A stretch of DNA of 64,000 nucleotides. Source: Pirellulaceae bacterium (GTDB taxonomy: Bacteria; Planctomycetota; Planctomycetia; Pirellulales; Pirellulaceae). Below are positions 26,558-36,300 of this stretch, in pieces. The stretch is taken from contig JALOQX010000005.1 in NCBI GenBank assembly GCA_025459265.1, positions 1-64,000 of the forward strand, read 5' to 3'. The stretch's first letter is position 1, and each line of letters begins with the position of its first letter. The notes below the pieces were generated by a model. It had not been told where the DNA came from. It did not search any database and was given only the letters and a program-made list of their open reading frames with translations. Made by a program: the position numbers and the translations under genes.

Positions 26558-27583
26558 TCAACTTCCCTCGCCGTCCGTCGCGGGCGGATCGCCGGCCGCC
26601 GCGTCCGTAATGGTGGCCGAGGCCACGCACGTGGTCACCGCACCGGAACCGAGATCGGTCTTGATGGCGATCTTCTGCGTGATCTTGCCTGGTGCCTCGC
26701 CCGCCGTGTACGTGATGGGTATCAGATGCGTGGCGGTCACCTTGTCGGTGGTGGAGAATTTAAAGCAGTCGCCGTCACACTCGATGCTCAGAATGCGGAA
26801 CGGCTTGGTGCCCTTGACGAAGAGCTTCTTCTCGACTGTTTCGCCGGGTTTCAAGACGCCCAGGAACAACGACGCCGGGCTGACCGTCAACGGCGATACG
26901 ACACGTCCCTCCACGGGCAGCTCGAGCGAACTGTTGTACGAGTCGTTCGTCACGATCGTCAACTGGTCCTGCAGATACCCCGCCGGCGCGTCCCCTTTCA
27001 GTCGCACCAGCATCTTGTACGAAACGCGACCGAATCGGCGTTCCGGGTCGGTCAGCTCGACCTCCAGGTTCGCGTTGGCACTCCGCACGTCGACGATCGA
27101 CCAATCGGAGCGCCCCGCATACGACACCGAGACCCACTGTTCCGTTGTTCCCCCCTGTTCAATCTCGCCAAACGACACACCGCCTGGCGTAAACAACACA
27201 TCGGCGCGAATGTACCCCCGCACCGAGAGCTGCACTTCGGCATAATAGGGCTGGTCGATCACAACCGTGAGCGTGGCGCTGCGCGAGCCGATGAACGACC
27301 GGGTGTTGAAGACCGCCCGAATGGCGCTCTTGTCCCACGTCTTGAGCGATTGCTTGGTGATCTGCGGCTCCGTACAGCCGCAACTGCTGCGCACATGCGA
27401 AATGTGCACATCTTCCTCGAAAATGTTTTGCAGCTCGAAGTCGAATTCCGCTTTGGAACCCTTGGCGACCGTGCCAAAATCGTGCTCGGTCACCTTGAAC
27501 ATCTTGCGTGCCCACGATTGTGCGTTCGCCCCCGGCGACAGCAGTCCGAGCAGCACAAATGCACTGATCCACGCGCGGAACAC
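26558..27583 (-). CDS. Secreted DUF1573-domain protein
   Basis: 341 residues starting at GTG 27583, with AAGGGGG a few bases upstream and a signal peptide (VFRAWISAFVLLGLLSPGANAQ). The mature part opens with DUF1573 features: HDFGTVAKGSKAEFDFELQN, then SSCGCTEPQI (the Cys-Gly-Cys typical of the family), followed by further Ig-like strands (about 120-330) and an acidic tail. DUF1573 proteins are envelope-exposed Ig-fold proteins with unknown activity. The much longer frame upstream is rejected because it crosses the promoter region of ffh. Confidence 0.8.
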   Translation of the reverse strand: MFRAWISAFVLLGLLSPGANAQSWARKMFKVTEHDFGTVAKGSKAEFDFELQNIFEEDVHISHVRSSCGCTEPQITKQSLKTWDKSAIRAVFNTRSFIGSRSATLTVVIDQPYYAEVQLSVRGYIRADVLFTPGGVSFGEIEQGGTTEQWVSVSYAGRSDWSIVDVRSANANLEVELTDPERRFGRVSYKMLVRLKGDAPAGYLQDQLTIVTNDSYNSSLELPVEGRVVSPLTVSPASLFLGVLKPGETVEKKLFVKGTKPFRILSIECDGDCFKFSTTDKVTATHLIPITYTAGEAPGKITQKIAIKTDLGSGAVTTCVASATITDAAAGDPPATDGEGS

Positions 27584-27833
27584 AACGAGCCCCCTTTTGC
27601 TTCGACCGGCTGCAGCGCGAGCCGTCGGACACCCTCGATCCTGCCCGGCAGCCAGTGCACACGCTCCACCGCCACCCCACGGTGCCGCGGTATCGGTTGA
27701 GACTTCGGATTCTTTCGGCTGTTCCCCCGAACGATCCGCACCCGTTTTGTACCACATGGTGCGGGACCAACGCAATTCGTGCCCATCGCGCGCGTGTTTA
27801 GCGATCATGGGGAGGAATCCATACTTACGCACA

Positions 27834-27863
27834 TTTACAGCCGGCCGGGCCGTTCGCTAGAAT
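27834..27863 (+). promoter_or_regulatory. Sigma-70-type promoter for ffh operon
   Basis: TTTACA and TAGAAT are spaced 18 bp apart, both 5/6 matches, giving a leader of about 85 nt to ffh. The rest of the 370-bp divergent gap (27584-27953) shows nothing definite. Confidence 0.55.
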
Positions 27864-27953
27864 ACGAGTTTTCCCGCGCATATCCCCTCGCCGGGGGGCA
27901 GGTGCGTGAGAGGTCGCGGGACCGCGTGGCGGTCCGGTGTGGGTGGTGAGACG

Positions 27954-29432
27954 ATGTTTGAATCGCTGCAAGAAAACCTGCAGGCAGCCATCAAGTCGCT
28001 CCGCGGTAAGGGCAAGCTTACCGAGAGCAACATGCGGGAAGGGCTGAAGCTGGTCGAACAGTCGCTGCTCGACGCGGACGTCAGCTACACCGTTGTCCAG
28101 GACTTCATGGCCCGTGTGGCGGACCGCGCGACGGGTCAACGGGTGCTGCTTTCACTGGACCCGACGCAGCAGGTCGTGGGCATTGTTTACGAAGAGCTGG
28201 TCCAGCTGTTAGGGCCGGTGGACCCCTCGCTGCATCTGCGGGGGGAGGTGACGGTCATCATGCTGTGCGGCCTGCAGGGTTCGGGGAAGACGACCACGTG
28301 CGGGAAGCTGGCAACGCTCCTGTTGGAGAACAAAACGCCGCCGCTGCTCGTGGCGGCGGACCTGCAGCGTCCCGCCGCGATTGACCAGCTGCAGGTGATT
28401 GGGCAGCAGTTGGGCGTGGCGGTGTTTTCCGACAAAGCCGCGAAGGATCCGGTCAAGCTGTGCCTGACGGCGGTCGCCCAGGCGCGCCAGGACGGCACGC
28501 GCGTGGTGATTCTCGATACGGCCGGCCGGCTGGCCATCGACCAGGAATTGATGGACCAACTGGCTCGCATTGACCAGCGCGTGCAGCCGGACCAGGTCTA
28601 TCTGGTCGTGGACGGGATGACGGGTCAGGACGCGGTCAACAGTGCCAAGGCCTTCAACGAGGCGTTGGAGTTGGACGGCGTCATCATGACCAAGCTGGAC
28701 GGCGATGCGCGGGGCGGCGCGCTCCTGTCGGTCAAGCACGTCACGGGGGTCCCCGTCAAGTTTGTGGGCACCGGGGAGCATCTCGATGCGCTCGAACCCT
28801 TCCATCCGGACGGCATGGCGAGCCGGATCCTGGGCATGGGCGACATGCGCCAGCTGTTCCTGGAAGCCCGGCGGGTGGTGGACGAGAAGAACCAGAAGGA
28901 ACTCGAGCGCAAAATGCTCGAGGGCCAGCTGACCCTGGACGACTTCAAGGATCAGCTCGAGAAAATGTCCAAGCCCGGGCTCATGCAGAAGATGCTGGGC
29001 CTGATGCCCGGGATGGGCGAGGCCATGAAGGCGCTGGAGAACGAGGATGCAGAAGGGGGCATGCGGCGGATGATCGGGATCATCAACTCGATGACCCGCG
29101 CGGAGCGCCGCAATCCGAAGGTGATCGATCAGAGCCGGCGGCAGCGGATTGCAGCCGGAGCGGGCGTGCAGGCCCACGAAGTCAATCAGCTGGTACGGCA
29201 GTTCGACACCATGGCCCCGCTCATGCAGAGCCTGGCGGGCAAGGGGATCGGCGGCCGGCTGCAGGCAATTCGCGAGATGCAGCAGAGCGGCCTGCTCGAT
29301 CCAGGCGGGCGGATGCCCCGGATCAAGAAGGGTACCGGCAAGCGGCTGACGTCGCAGGAACGGGCCCACCTCAAGAAAATGCGGGAAAAAGAGCTGCGCA
29401 AACGCCGGCGGGCAGATCGGGAACAGAGTTGA
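27954..29432 (+). CDS. ffh: Signal recognition particle protein Ffh
   Basis: A GTPase that with 4.5S RNA delivers membrane proteins to the translocon. The 492 residues have the N domain (ESLQENLQAAIKSLRGKGKL), the G domain (P-loop GLQGSGKTTT 106-115, VAADLQRPAAIDQL, DTAGR, TKLDGDARGG) and a Met-rich M domain (MSKPGLMQKMLGLMPGMG, R-rich end). The chosen ATG lies directly before the N domain; a longer frame exists. The SRP RNA gene is not visible nearby. First gene of an ffh-rpsP-trmD-rplS run. Confidence 0.97.
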   Translation: MFESLQENLQAAIKSLRGKGKLTESNMREGLKLVEQSLLDADVSYTVVQDFMARVADRATGQRVLLSLDPTQQVVGIVYEELVQLLGPVDPSLHLRGEVTVIMLCGLQGSGKTTTCGKLATLLLENKTPPLLVAADLQRPAAIDQLQVIGQQLGVAVFSDKAAKDPVKLCLTAVAQARQDGTRVVILDTAGRLAIDQELMDQLARIDQRVQPDQVYLVVDGMTGQDAVNSAKAFNEALELDGVIMTKLDGDARGGALLSVKHVTGVPVKFVGTGEHLDALEPFHPDGMASRILGMGDMRQLFLEARRVVDEKNQKELERKMLEGQLTLDDFKDQLEKMSKPGLMQKMLGLMPGMGEAMKALENEDAEGGMRRMIGIINSMTRAERRNPKVIDQSRRQRIAAGAGVQAHEVNQLVRQFDTMAPLMQSLAGKGIGGRLQAIREMQQSGLLDPGGRMPRIKKGTGKRLTSQERAHLKKMREKELRKRRRADREQS

Positions 29433-29523
29433 CGGGCGGTCCCCGGCCCACCGTCGCCCGGGACACGCGCACAGACACACGCAGACAAGACAATCAGACA
29501 TTTCCTACCACAAGGAGTATGGC

Positions 29524-30000
29524 GTGGCAGTACGAATTCGACTCAAGAAGTTGGGGAGAAAACACCGGCCCTTCTACCGGATTTGTGCCATGGACGCGCG
29601 GGCTCCGCGCGACGGCAAGACGCTGGAGGAACTCGGACACTACGACCCGATGGTCAAAGATGAGAATGCGCGGGCCGTGCTCAAGGGCGAGCGCATCGAC
29701 TATTGGCTTGGGGTCGGCGCGCTCCCCACCGAGAAAGTCCGCGTGTTGATCAAGAAGTACGGGACCAACGGAACGCACCTGGCCCAGCAGCAGGCGGCCT
29801 TGGAGCGGTTGAAGACCAGCAAGCCGCAGGCGCCCCCGCCGATGGTGGTGCCGCGCCCGAAGAAGGCCGAACCGCCCGCGGCGAGCGAGGAAGCTGCCGT
29901 CGAGGAACACGCGGCTGAGGGTACGCCGGCCGACACCGCCCCGGTGGAAGCGAGCGAACCGGCGGCGACAGACGATGCGGGTGCGACCGGCGGCCAGTGA
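29524..30000 (+). CDS. rpsP: 30S ribosomal protein S16 with long C-terminal extension
   Basis: The first ~80 residues are typical S16: VRIRLKKLGRKHRPFYRI, DGKTLEELGHYDP, ERIDYWLGVGA. The rest (about 82-158) is a Lys/Pro-rich then Ala/Glu-rich tail with no structure visible, doubling the usual length. GTG start with AAGGAG upstream. It lies 91 bp after ffh and 8 bp before trmD. Confidence 0.95.
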   Translation: MAVRIRLKKLGRKHRPFYRICAMDARAPRDGKTLEELGHYDPMVKDENARAVLKGERIDYWLGVGALPTEKVRVLIKKYGTNGTHLAQQQAALERLKTSKPQAPPPMVVPRPKKAEPPAASEEAAVEEHAAEGTPADTAPVEASEPAATDDAGATGGQ

Positions 30001-30007
30001 GTAACGT

Positions 30008-30712
30008 GTGATGCGGTTCGATGTGCTGACCTTGTTTCCCGAGATGTTCTCGGGCTATCTCGGTCAGAGCCTGCTCAAGCGGGCGATCGACCGCGGGTTG
30101 GTCGACGTGCGGGTGCACAATCTGCGCGACTGGTCGCAGGGCCGGCACCAGCAGGTCGATGACCGGCCCTTCGGGGGCGGGCCGGGGATGGTGATGATGG
30201 TGGGACCGGTCGTGGAGGCCGTGGAACAGATTTGTCGGGACGACGTCACGCCGGCGCGGCTCGTGCTGCTGACGCCGCAGGGGCGGCGCTTGCGGCAGCC
30301 GGTGGTGGAGGAGCTCAGTGGCGGGCCGCGGCTGGTCCTGGTGTGCGGACGGTACGAGGGGTTTGACCAGCGGGTGGTGGACCTGCTGCAACCGGATGAA
30401 ATCTCGATCGGCGACTATGTACTCAACGGGGGCGAAGTGGCAGCCATGGTGGTGATCGACGCGGTCATGCGGCTGGTGCCCCACGTGCTGGGACATGCCG
30501 AGAGTTCAGTGGACGATTCCTTCTCGTCTGGGAACCGGCTCCTGGAATGCGCCCAGTACACACGCCCCCGGGATTACCGGGGTCTGACGGTGCCGGAGGT
30601 CCTGCTGAGTGGCGATCACGAAGCCATTGCCCAATGGCGGGCGGCACAGAGCCGCGCACGGACGCGGCAGCGCCGCGCTGATTTGTTGGAAGGGGAAGTC
30701 GGGCCGACGTGA
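30008..30712 (+). CDS. trmD: tRNA (guanine-N1)-methyltransferase
   Basis: It methylates G37 in tRNAs, preventing frameshifting. The 234 residues carry MRFDVLTLFPEMFSGY, the RPFGGGPGMVM segment, VCGRYEGFDQR and the SAM-knot region SIGDYVLNGGE, plus QYTRPRDYRG and PEVLLSGDH. All expected motifs are present. The start may be GTG 30008 or the ATG one codon later; both fit. It follows rpsP by 7 bp. Confidence 0.96.
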   Translation: MMRFDVLTLFPEMFSGYLGQSLLKRAIDRGLVDVRVHNLRDWSQGRHQQVDDRPFGGGPGMVMMVGPVVEAVEQICRDDVTPARLVLLTPQGRRLRQPVVEELSGGPRLVLVCGRYEGFDQRVVDLLQPDEISIGDYVLNGGEVAAMVVIDAVMRLVPHVLGHAESSVDDSFSSGNRLLECAQYTRPRDYRGLTVPEVLLSGDHEAIAQWRAAQSRARTRQRRADLLEGEVGPT

Positions 30713-30750
30713 GGCCCCTCCAAGGTCCCTTTACCGCAGGGAATACGCTG

Positions 30751-31101
30751 ATGAGCGATAAACTGATCGACGAACTGGAACGGGATTATCTCAAACCCCA
30801 GGTGCCGCATTTTGAGATCGGGGACACGGTCGACGTGCACACCAAGATTCTCGAAGGCGACAAGGAACGCACGCAGATTTTCTCCGGCACCGTGATCGCC
30901 CGCAGTGGGCGCGGAGCCCGGGAGATGTTCACCGTGCGGCGGATCGTGGCCGGCGAAGGGGTCGAACGCAAGTTCCCCCTGCATTCGCCCCGGATCAGCC
31001 AGATCGAGGTGAAGCGGTCGAGCGTGGTGCGGCGGGCGAAGCTGTTCTTCCTGCGCGGACGCGTCGGCAAGGCGGTGCGGCTGAAGGAACGTCGCACCTG
31101 A
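30751..31101 (+). CDS. rplS: 50S ribosomal protein L19
   Basis: 116 residues; typical L19 features: FEIGDTVDVHTKILEGDKER, FSGTVIARSGRG, FTVRRI, GVERKFPLHSPRI, LFFLRGRVGKAVRLKE. ATG 30751 with AGGGA upstream is chosen; a longer in-frame GTG start would overlap trmD and lacks conserved residues. Third ribosomal gene in the run, 38 bp after trmD. Confidence 0.97.
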   Translation: MSDKLIDELERDYLKPQVPHFEIGDTVDVHTKILEGDKERTQIFSGTVIARSGRGAREMFTVRRIVAGEGVERKFPLHSPRISQIEVKRSSVVRRAKLFFLRGRVGKAVRLKERRT

Positions 31102-31150
31102 GGCGGCCCGCGCCGGACCGGCGCAACGAGGGCGGGGACAAGGAGACGGG

Positions 31151-31570
31151 ATGTGGACCCGCCTGTGGGGCTGGCTCACCCGGCGATCCTTCGCCACGCT
31201 CGGTGCCCGCGGGGAAGCGGCCGCGGCGCAGTTCCTGCGCCGCCAGGGCTGTGTCATCGTCGCGCGGCACGTGCAGACGGGATACGGCGAGCTGGACCTC
31301 GTCGCGATCGATCGCGGCGTCGTGGTGTTCGTGGAAGTCAAGACGCGGCAGTCCCGGCTGGACGGACCGGCTGTGCAGGCCGTCGATGAGCGGAAGCAGC
31401 GGCGCATGACGCGCGCGGCTCTCGCGTTTCTGCGCCGCCACCGCCTGCTCGAATATCCCGTCCGCTTCGATGTCGTCGGGATTCACTGGCCGCGCACCGC
31501 GCGGCGGCCGGTGATCGACCACATCCGCCACGCTTTCGAAGCAACGGGTTGGGAGTCCTTTTTCTCCTGA
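31151..31570 (+). CDS. yraN: YraN family protein (UPF0102), endonuclease-like
   Basis: 139 residues with the restriction-endonuclease-like core of the family: GARGEAAAAQFLRRQG, the GELDLVA motif (metal-binding Glu/Asp) and VVFVEVKTRQ (Glu-x-Lys). Its exact role is unsettled; the fold suggests nuclease activity on Holliday-type structures, but this is unproven. AGGAG lies upstream of the ATG. The placement after rplS in the ffh run is common in bacteria. Confidence 0.88.
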   Translation: MWTRLWGWLTRRSFATLGARGEAAAAQFLRRQGCVIVARHVQTGYGELDLVAIDRGVVVFVEVKTRQSRLDGPAVQAVDERKQRRMTRAALAFLRRHRLLEYPVRFDVVGIHWPRTARRPVIDHIRHAFEATGWESFFS

Positions 31571-31588
31571 CGCAGAAAGGTGCCTCGC

Positions 31589-32296
31589 ATGCCTGCCACT
31601 CCCGCGCGCGCCGTCGTCCTACTCAGCGGCGGATTGGACTCAACCACCACGCTGGCCATCGCGCTCCAGGAGGGGTTCCGCGTGCATGCGCTGACGGTGC
31701 AGTACGGTCAGCGGCATGCGGGAGAAGTGGCCGCCGCTCGACGGATTGCCCACAGCATGGGGGCCGTCGAGCACGTCGTGTGTGACGTCGACCTGCGACG
31801 ATTCGGCGGCTCGGCGCTGACCGGAGACCTGGACGTGCCCACCCATCGCTCGCGCGAGGAGATGGCGCACGGGATCCCCGTCACCTATGTGCCGGCCCGC
31901 AATACCGTCTTCCTCTCGCTGGCGCTGGCCTGGTCCGAGACGCTGGGAACCGGGGACATTTTCCTCGGCGTCAATGCGATCGACTACAGCGGCTATCCCG
32001 ACTGCCGTCCCGAGTACATTGTCGCGTTTCAGAGGCTGGCCAATCTGGCGACGAAGGGGGCGGTGGAGCGGACGTGCCCGGTCACTATCCACACGCCGCT
32101 GATCGATTGCACGAAGGGGGAGATTATTCGGCGCGGGCTGGCCTTGGGCGTCGACTACGCCCTCACATGCAGCTGCTATGTGCCCGCCGCCGACGGCAGC
32201 GCCTGCGGACGCTGCGACGCCTGCCTGTTGCGGCTGCAGGGGTTTGCCGACAATGGATTGCGCGACCCGATCCGCTACGTGGACAGCACCCCTTAG
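31589..32296 (+). CDS. queC: 7-cyano-7-deazaguanine synthase (QueC)
   Basis: It converts carboxy-deazaguanine to preQ0 in queuosine synthesis. The 235 residues have the N-type ATP pyrophosphatase loop SGGLDSTT (13-20), [34 protein letters not shown] and zinc cysteines near the end ([19 protein letters not shown]: the C-x2-C-x2-C type set). ATG 31589 is preferred over the GTG three codons earlier because the spacing from AAAGG is better. No queD or queE in view. Confidence 0.95.
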   Translation: MPATPARAVVLLSGGLDSTTTLAIALQEGFRVHALTVQYGQRHAGEVAAARRIAHSMGAVEHVVCDVDLRRFGGSALTGDLDVPTHRSREEMAHGIPVTYVPARNTVFLSLALAWSETLGTGDIFLGVNAIDYSGYPDCRPEYIVAFQRLANLATKGAVERTCPVTIHTPLIDCTKGEIIRRGLALGVDYALTCSCYVPAADGSACGRCDACLLRLQGFADNGLRDPIRYVDSTP

Positions 32297-32322
32297 TCCT
32301 GGCAACCGCACGGGAGGAGGCG

Positions 32323-33345
32323 ATGGCACGCAACGAGCAGCTGATCCGCCAGCACAAGATCCTGCAGATCCTCGAGGATTTCCGTTTCGGCCGCACGCTG
32401 GAGGAACTCCGCGACGAGTTGGTCAGCGATCTGGGGCTGACCTCGCTGCACCCGCGGAGCGTACGGCGCGACCTGGAGGCCCTGCAGGCGGCCGGGTTCG
32501 ACGTCGCCGTGCAGGCCACGCCACGCGGCAGAGTCTGGCGGCTCGGACCACGCGCCAAACGCACCCATTCGGTCACCGCCTCCGCGACCGAGCTGATCGC
32601 GCTGTCCCTGGGCCGCGACCTGCTCAACCCGCTCCGCGGCACGCCGTTCTGGCAGGGCATCGAGTCGTTCTGGAATCGGATCCGCGATGAGCTGCCCGCG
32701 TCGGTGGCCGATCACTACGACAAGTACCGTCGCGTGCTGCGCGTGCTCGGCATCCCCGCCAAGTCGTACGCCGCGAAACAGGGCATGCTCAAGACGCTGC
32801 AGCGCGCCATCCTCGAGCACCGCGTGGTCGACGTGGACTACGCGCCGCCCGCACGGGCCGCGGCGCGCCGCGAGATCGAGCCGTATGCGATCGTGCTGTA
32901 CCAGTCGAGTCTGTACATCATTGCCGCAGCCCACGAGCTGCCGGCCGAGGCGGACCGGTTGCGGCACTGGAAGCTCGACCGCTTCCACCGGGCCACGCTG
33001 CTGGATCGCTGGTTCACGCCGGATGCCCGGTTTGACCTGGAGGCCTATCTGGGTGCCAGCCTGGGCGTGTTCTCGGGGGGGACGCCGAAGCACTTTCGGA
33101 TCCGCGTCTCCGCCCGTGCGGCAGCGTGGGTGCTGGAGGATCCCTGGCACCCCCAGCAGCAGGTTCATCCGCGGCGCGACGGCGACGTGGAGCTGAGCGT
33201 GCCTGCCGCGCACGAGCTGGACATCATCCCCCGCGTCCTGGCGCTCGGCCCGGAAGCGGAACTGCTGGCCCCCCCGTCCTCGCGCCAGGAAATGGCGCGT
33301 TTGATCCAGGCCATGGCCGCACGCTACGCGTCAGGCGACGCGTGA
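32323..33345 (+). CDS. WYL-domain transcriptional regulator
   Basis: 340 residues. The N-terminal HTH-like region (LIRQHKILQILEDFRFGRTL, SVRRDLEALQAAGFDV) is of the DeoR/WYL type; the middle has WYL-like strands (YAIVLYQSSLYIIAAAH, HWKLDRF) and a C-terminal WCX-like domain. WYL proteins sense ligands such as oligonucleotides and regulate DNA-repair or defence genes in several bacteria. GGGAGGAGG precedes the ATG. It is convergent with and overlaps by 22 bp (33324-33345) the 3' end of the SbcC-like gene. Its target is not shown by the sequence. Confidence 0.85.
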   Translation: MARNEQLIRQHKILQILEDFRFGRTLEELRDELVSDLGLTSLHPRSVRRDLEALQAAGFDVAVQATPRGRVWRLGPRAKRTHSVTASATELIALSLGRDLLNPLRGTPFWQGIESFWNRIRDELPASVADHYDKYRRVLRVLGIPAKSYAAKQGMLKTLQRAILEHRVVDVDYAPPARAAARREIEPYAIVLYQSSLYIIAAAHELPAEADRLRHWKLDRFHRATLLDRWFTPDARFDLEAYLGASLGVFSGGTPKHFRIRVSARAAAWVLEDPWHPQQQVHPRRDGDVELSVPAAHELDIIPRVLALGPEAELLAPPSSRQEMARLIQAMAARYASGDA

Positions 33346-36300
33346 AACAGGCAGAGTCCCTGGTTGTCCGCCCGCGGCGCGAGGTGGGGCAGGCGTTGGC
33401 GTACGAGCGCCACGGTGCTGCGGTGACAGGTCATGAGCAGCACCTGCACCTGGGCGGCGACTTCGAGTAACGCGTCCAGCGTCGCGGCGGCGCGCTCGTC
33501 GTCAAAGTTGACCAGCACGTCGTCCATCACGATCGGGAGCGGTTCGGCCTCGCGACAGTAGTGCAGCACGTAGGCCAGCCGGATGGCGAGATAGAGTTGT
33601 TCGCGGGTGCCGGTGCTGAGCTGTTGCGTGGTCTTCTGCCGTCCGTCGGTCTGCCGCACCTGCAACGTGCCTTGCTCGTCCAGCCGCCGCGAGATGTCCG
33701 TGTAGCGCCCCAGGGTCATGCGTGCGAAGAGCCGGCTGACATCGCGGAGCATCTGCGGCTGGTGCTCGCGTTCGAACCTCAGCAGGGCCTGCTGCATGAC
33801 GTAGCGGGCCAGCACCAGCGGGACCCACTGGTCGACGGCGTCACGCAGCTGGCTCCGCGTGTCTTCGATCTGCTGGGCGATCTCGGCGGCCTGCGTGGAC
33901 AGATCGAGTCGGCGGGCCTGTTCGTCCAGGGTCCCCTTGCGCTGCAGGGCGGCGTTGAACGCGGCGTCAGCCTGCTCCAACTCGCGCTGCCGCAGCTGGC
34001 GGCGGGACTCGAGTTCCGCCGCGTCGGCGGCCTGCAGTGCCGCTTCGAAGGCCGCCGTGTCCTCGGCGCCTTGGGCGATTCGCAGCTGCGCGTCGAGCCG
34101 TTCCAGCTGCTCACGGAGCTCCCAGGCGCGCTGCGCCCGCTGGGCCACGTCGCGGAACTCGTCCTCGCCGGTGGCCGCGGCCGCGGCCCACAGCGCAGCA
34201 ATGCCGCGCTGCAACTCGTCCACCTGCTGCCGCTTGGCGCCCCACTGCGACTCGACGCGCTGTTGTTCGTGCTGGAGCAGCACCCGTTCGCGTGCCGCGG
34301 CGCGGGCGTCCGCCAGCGCCGCGACGAGCTCCTCGACCGCGCGTTCGGCGGGCAGGTCGAGCAGCGACGGGGCGACGTCGCGGCAGAGCGTGCCGACGTC
34401 CTGTTCGAAGGCGTCGAGTCCCTGCTGCATGTCCGCGATGCGCTGATCGAGCGCGGCGGCCAGGTCGTGCTGGGCGCGGGCCTGGCTCAACCCCTGCAGC
34501 ACCTTCACCGCCACGTGCACGTCCCAGTGGGCGGGGAACTCGAATTCCGTCAGGAGCGTCTGCCAGCGTCGCTGCCAGTCCTGGTGCCGCAGGTCCAGTT
34601 CCGCCAGCTGGTGATCGAGCGCGGAGAGCTGTTGTTCCTTGCGCGGCAGCTGCCGCTCGTACGTCTTGCGTTCGGCCGCGGACTCCTGACTCCGTTTGAC
34701 GCGGCGGCGCGCCTCACCCAGCCGTGCGGCAGCGCTGCCCGCCGCGGCGGGCAGCAGCCGCGCCAGCTCGGCTTCGAAGGCCCGGATGGACGCGGTGGCG
34801 GTGGCGAGCTGAGCGGCCAGCGCCGCGTGCTGCGCACAGACACGCTGCCAGGAGTGGTATTGCCCCAGCCACTCGACCATCACTTCGGGCGTGTGGGGCG
34901 CGATGCCGCAGGGGGCCCAGAGCGCTAGCCACTCCTGCCACGCCGCGTCGCGACGTTGTTGCGCTTCGGCCACGGCCGTCGCGGCGTGCGTCCGGCGCTG
35001 CTCCAGCCGGTTCACGTCCGCCGCCAGCTGTTCCTGACGCGCCACCACCTCGGCGTGCTGCTGCCGCTGGTCCGCAATGCCATCGGCCGCGGCCACCGCC
35101 CGCTCGTAGGCGTCGGCGACGGACGTGTCGTCGGCGCCCAGTCCCTGGCGGATCGCGGCGTCCGCGTCGCGATCGCCGTGGACGTAGCGGCGTCGGAGCA
35201 GTTGCCAGAGGTGATCGCGTCGCACGCGGGCGGCCTGCAGCTGGGCACGGTCCGCCACCTGCGCCGCCGCGCGGGCGAGGGCCAGTTCTTCCGTCCGCTG
35301 AACGTAATCGGCACCAGCCTGTTCGTGGCGTAATCCGACTCGCGCGAGCAACTGGTCCAGGGCGGCCAGACGCTGACGATGCTCGGTCACCAGTGCGGGT
35401 GGAGGCACGGGCAGCTGGTGCAAGTCGGCCGGCACGCCAGCCCAAGGGGCTTGAACCTGGACTTGGAGTTCTGCGGAGCGCAGCGTCAGCTCGCGCTGCT
35501 GGGTCTCCAGTGCCGCCACCTGTTCGCAGAGCGCCTGGTACGTCGGCGCCGTGTCGAGCAGGTCGACCAGGGCCGGATCGGCCAGCTCCGCTGCGATCTC
35601 CTCGGCACGCTGCCGCATCGCCTGAATGTCCGCCAGCAGCGCCGGACGCTGGCTCTGCAGCTCGCGGTGCTCCCGTTCCAGCGCACCGCGTTCCAGCTGC
35701 AGATCTTCCAGCGCGCAGCGTCGCGCCAGCCCCGTGCGAAACTGCGCGAGGTGGCTGAGACTCCAGGACGGGTCCAGTTCGCTCAGCAGACTGGCCACCT
35801 GCGACTTGATCTGCTGAGACTCCTGGTGCCGTTTGTCGATGTCGGTGCGGAAGCCGCGGATCTGTTCCAAACGCTGGGAGAGATGCTCAATCCGCGGACC
35901 GGCCGCGAGCAGTTCGTCGCGGGGGGCCAGCGCGCGCAAGCGGGAGGCGAGGCGCTCCCGGTCGCGCTCGAGATCGGCGCATTCGGCGGTGGCCCGCGCG
36001 CACTGGGTGCGGAGCGCCTGGAAGCGGTCCCATGCGTCGCGGGGCACTCCGGCGCGTGCCCCGAGCGTCGAGTGTTCGGCCCGCAGGCGGCAGATCGCGC
36101 GCCACAGGGAAACCGCCTGCAGCAACCGCCCGCACTGTTCGTGCTCGCGCCGCAGCGCGTCGCGCGACTCCCTGAGCTGGTTGATTTCCGCGTCCAGTTC
36201 GCCCGCCGCCTGCACCATCGCCTCGTAGTCTTTGGGGCGCACCTGGGCGGCTTTGAGAGCCTTGTGCTGGTTCCGCAGTGCGCTGAGCAGTTGGTTGATC

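Noticed and set aside
27584-27953. SRP (4.5S) RNA next to ffh
   Set aside because: I looked for the conserved GGAA-loop core in this gap and near the window's structured RNA and did not find it.
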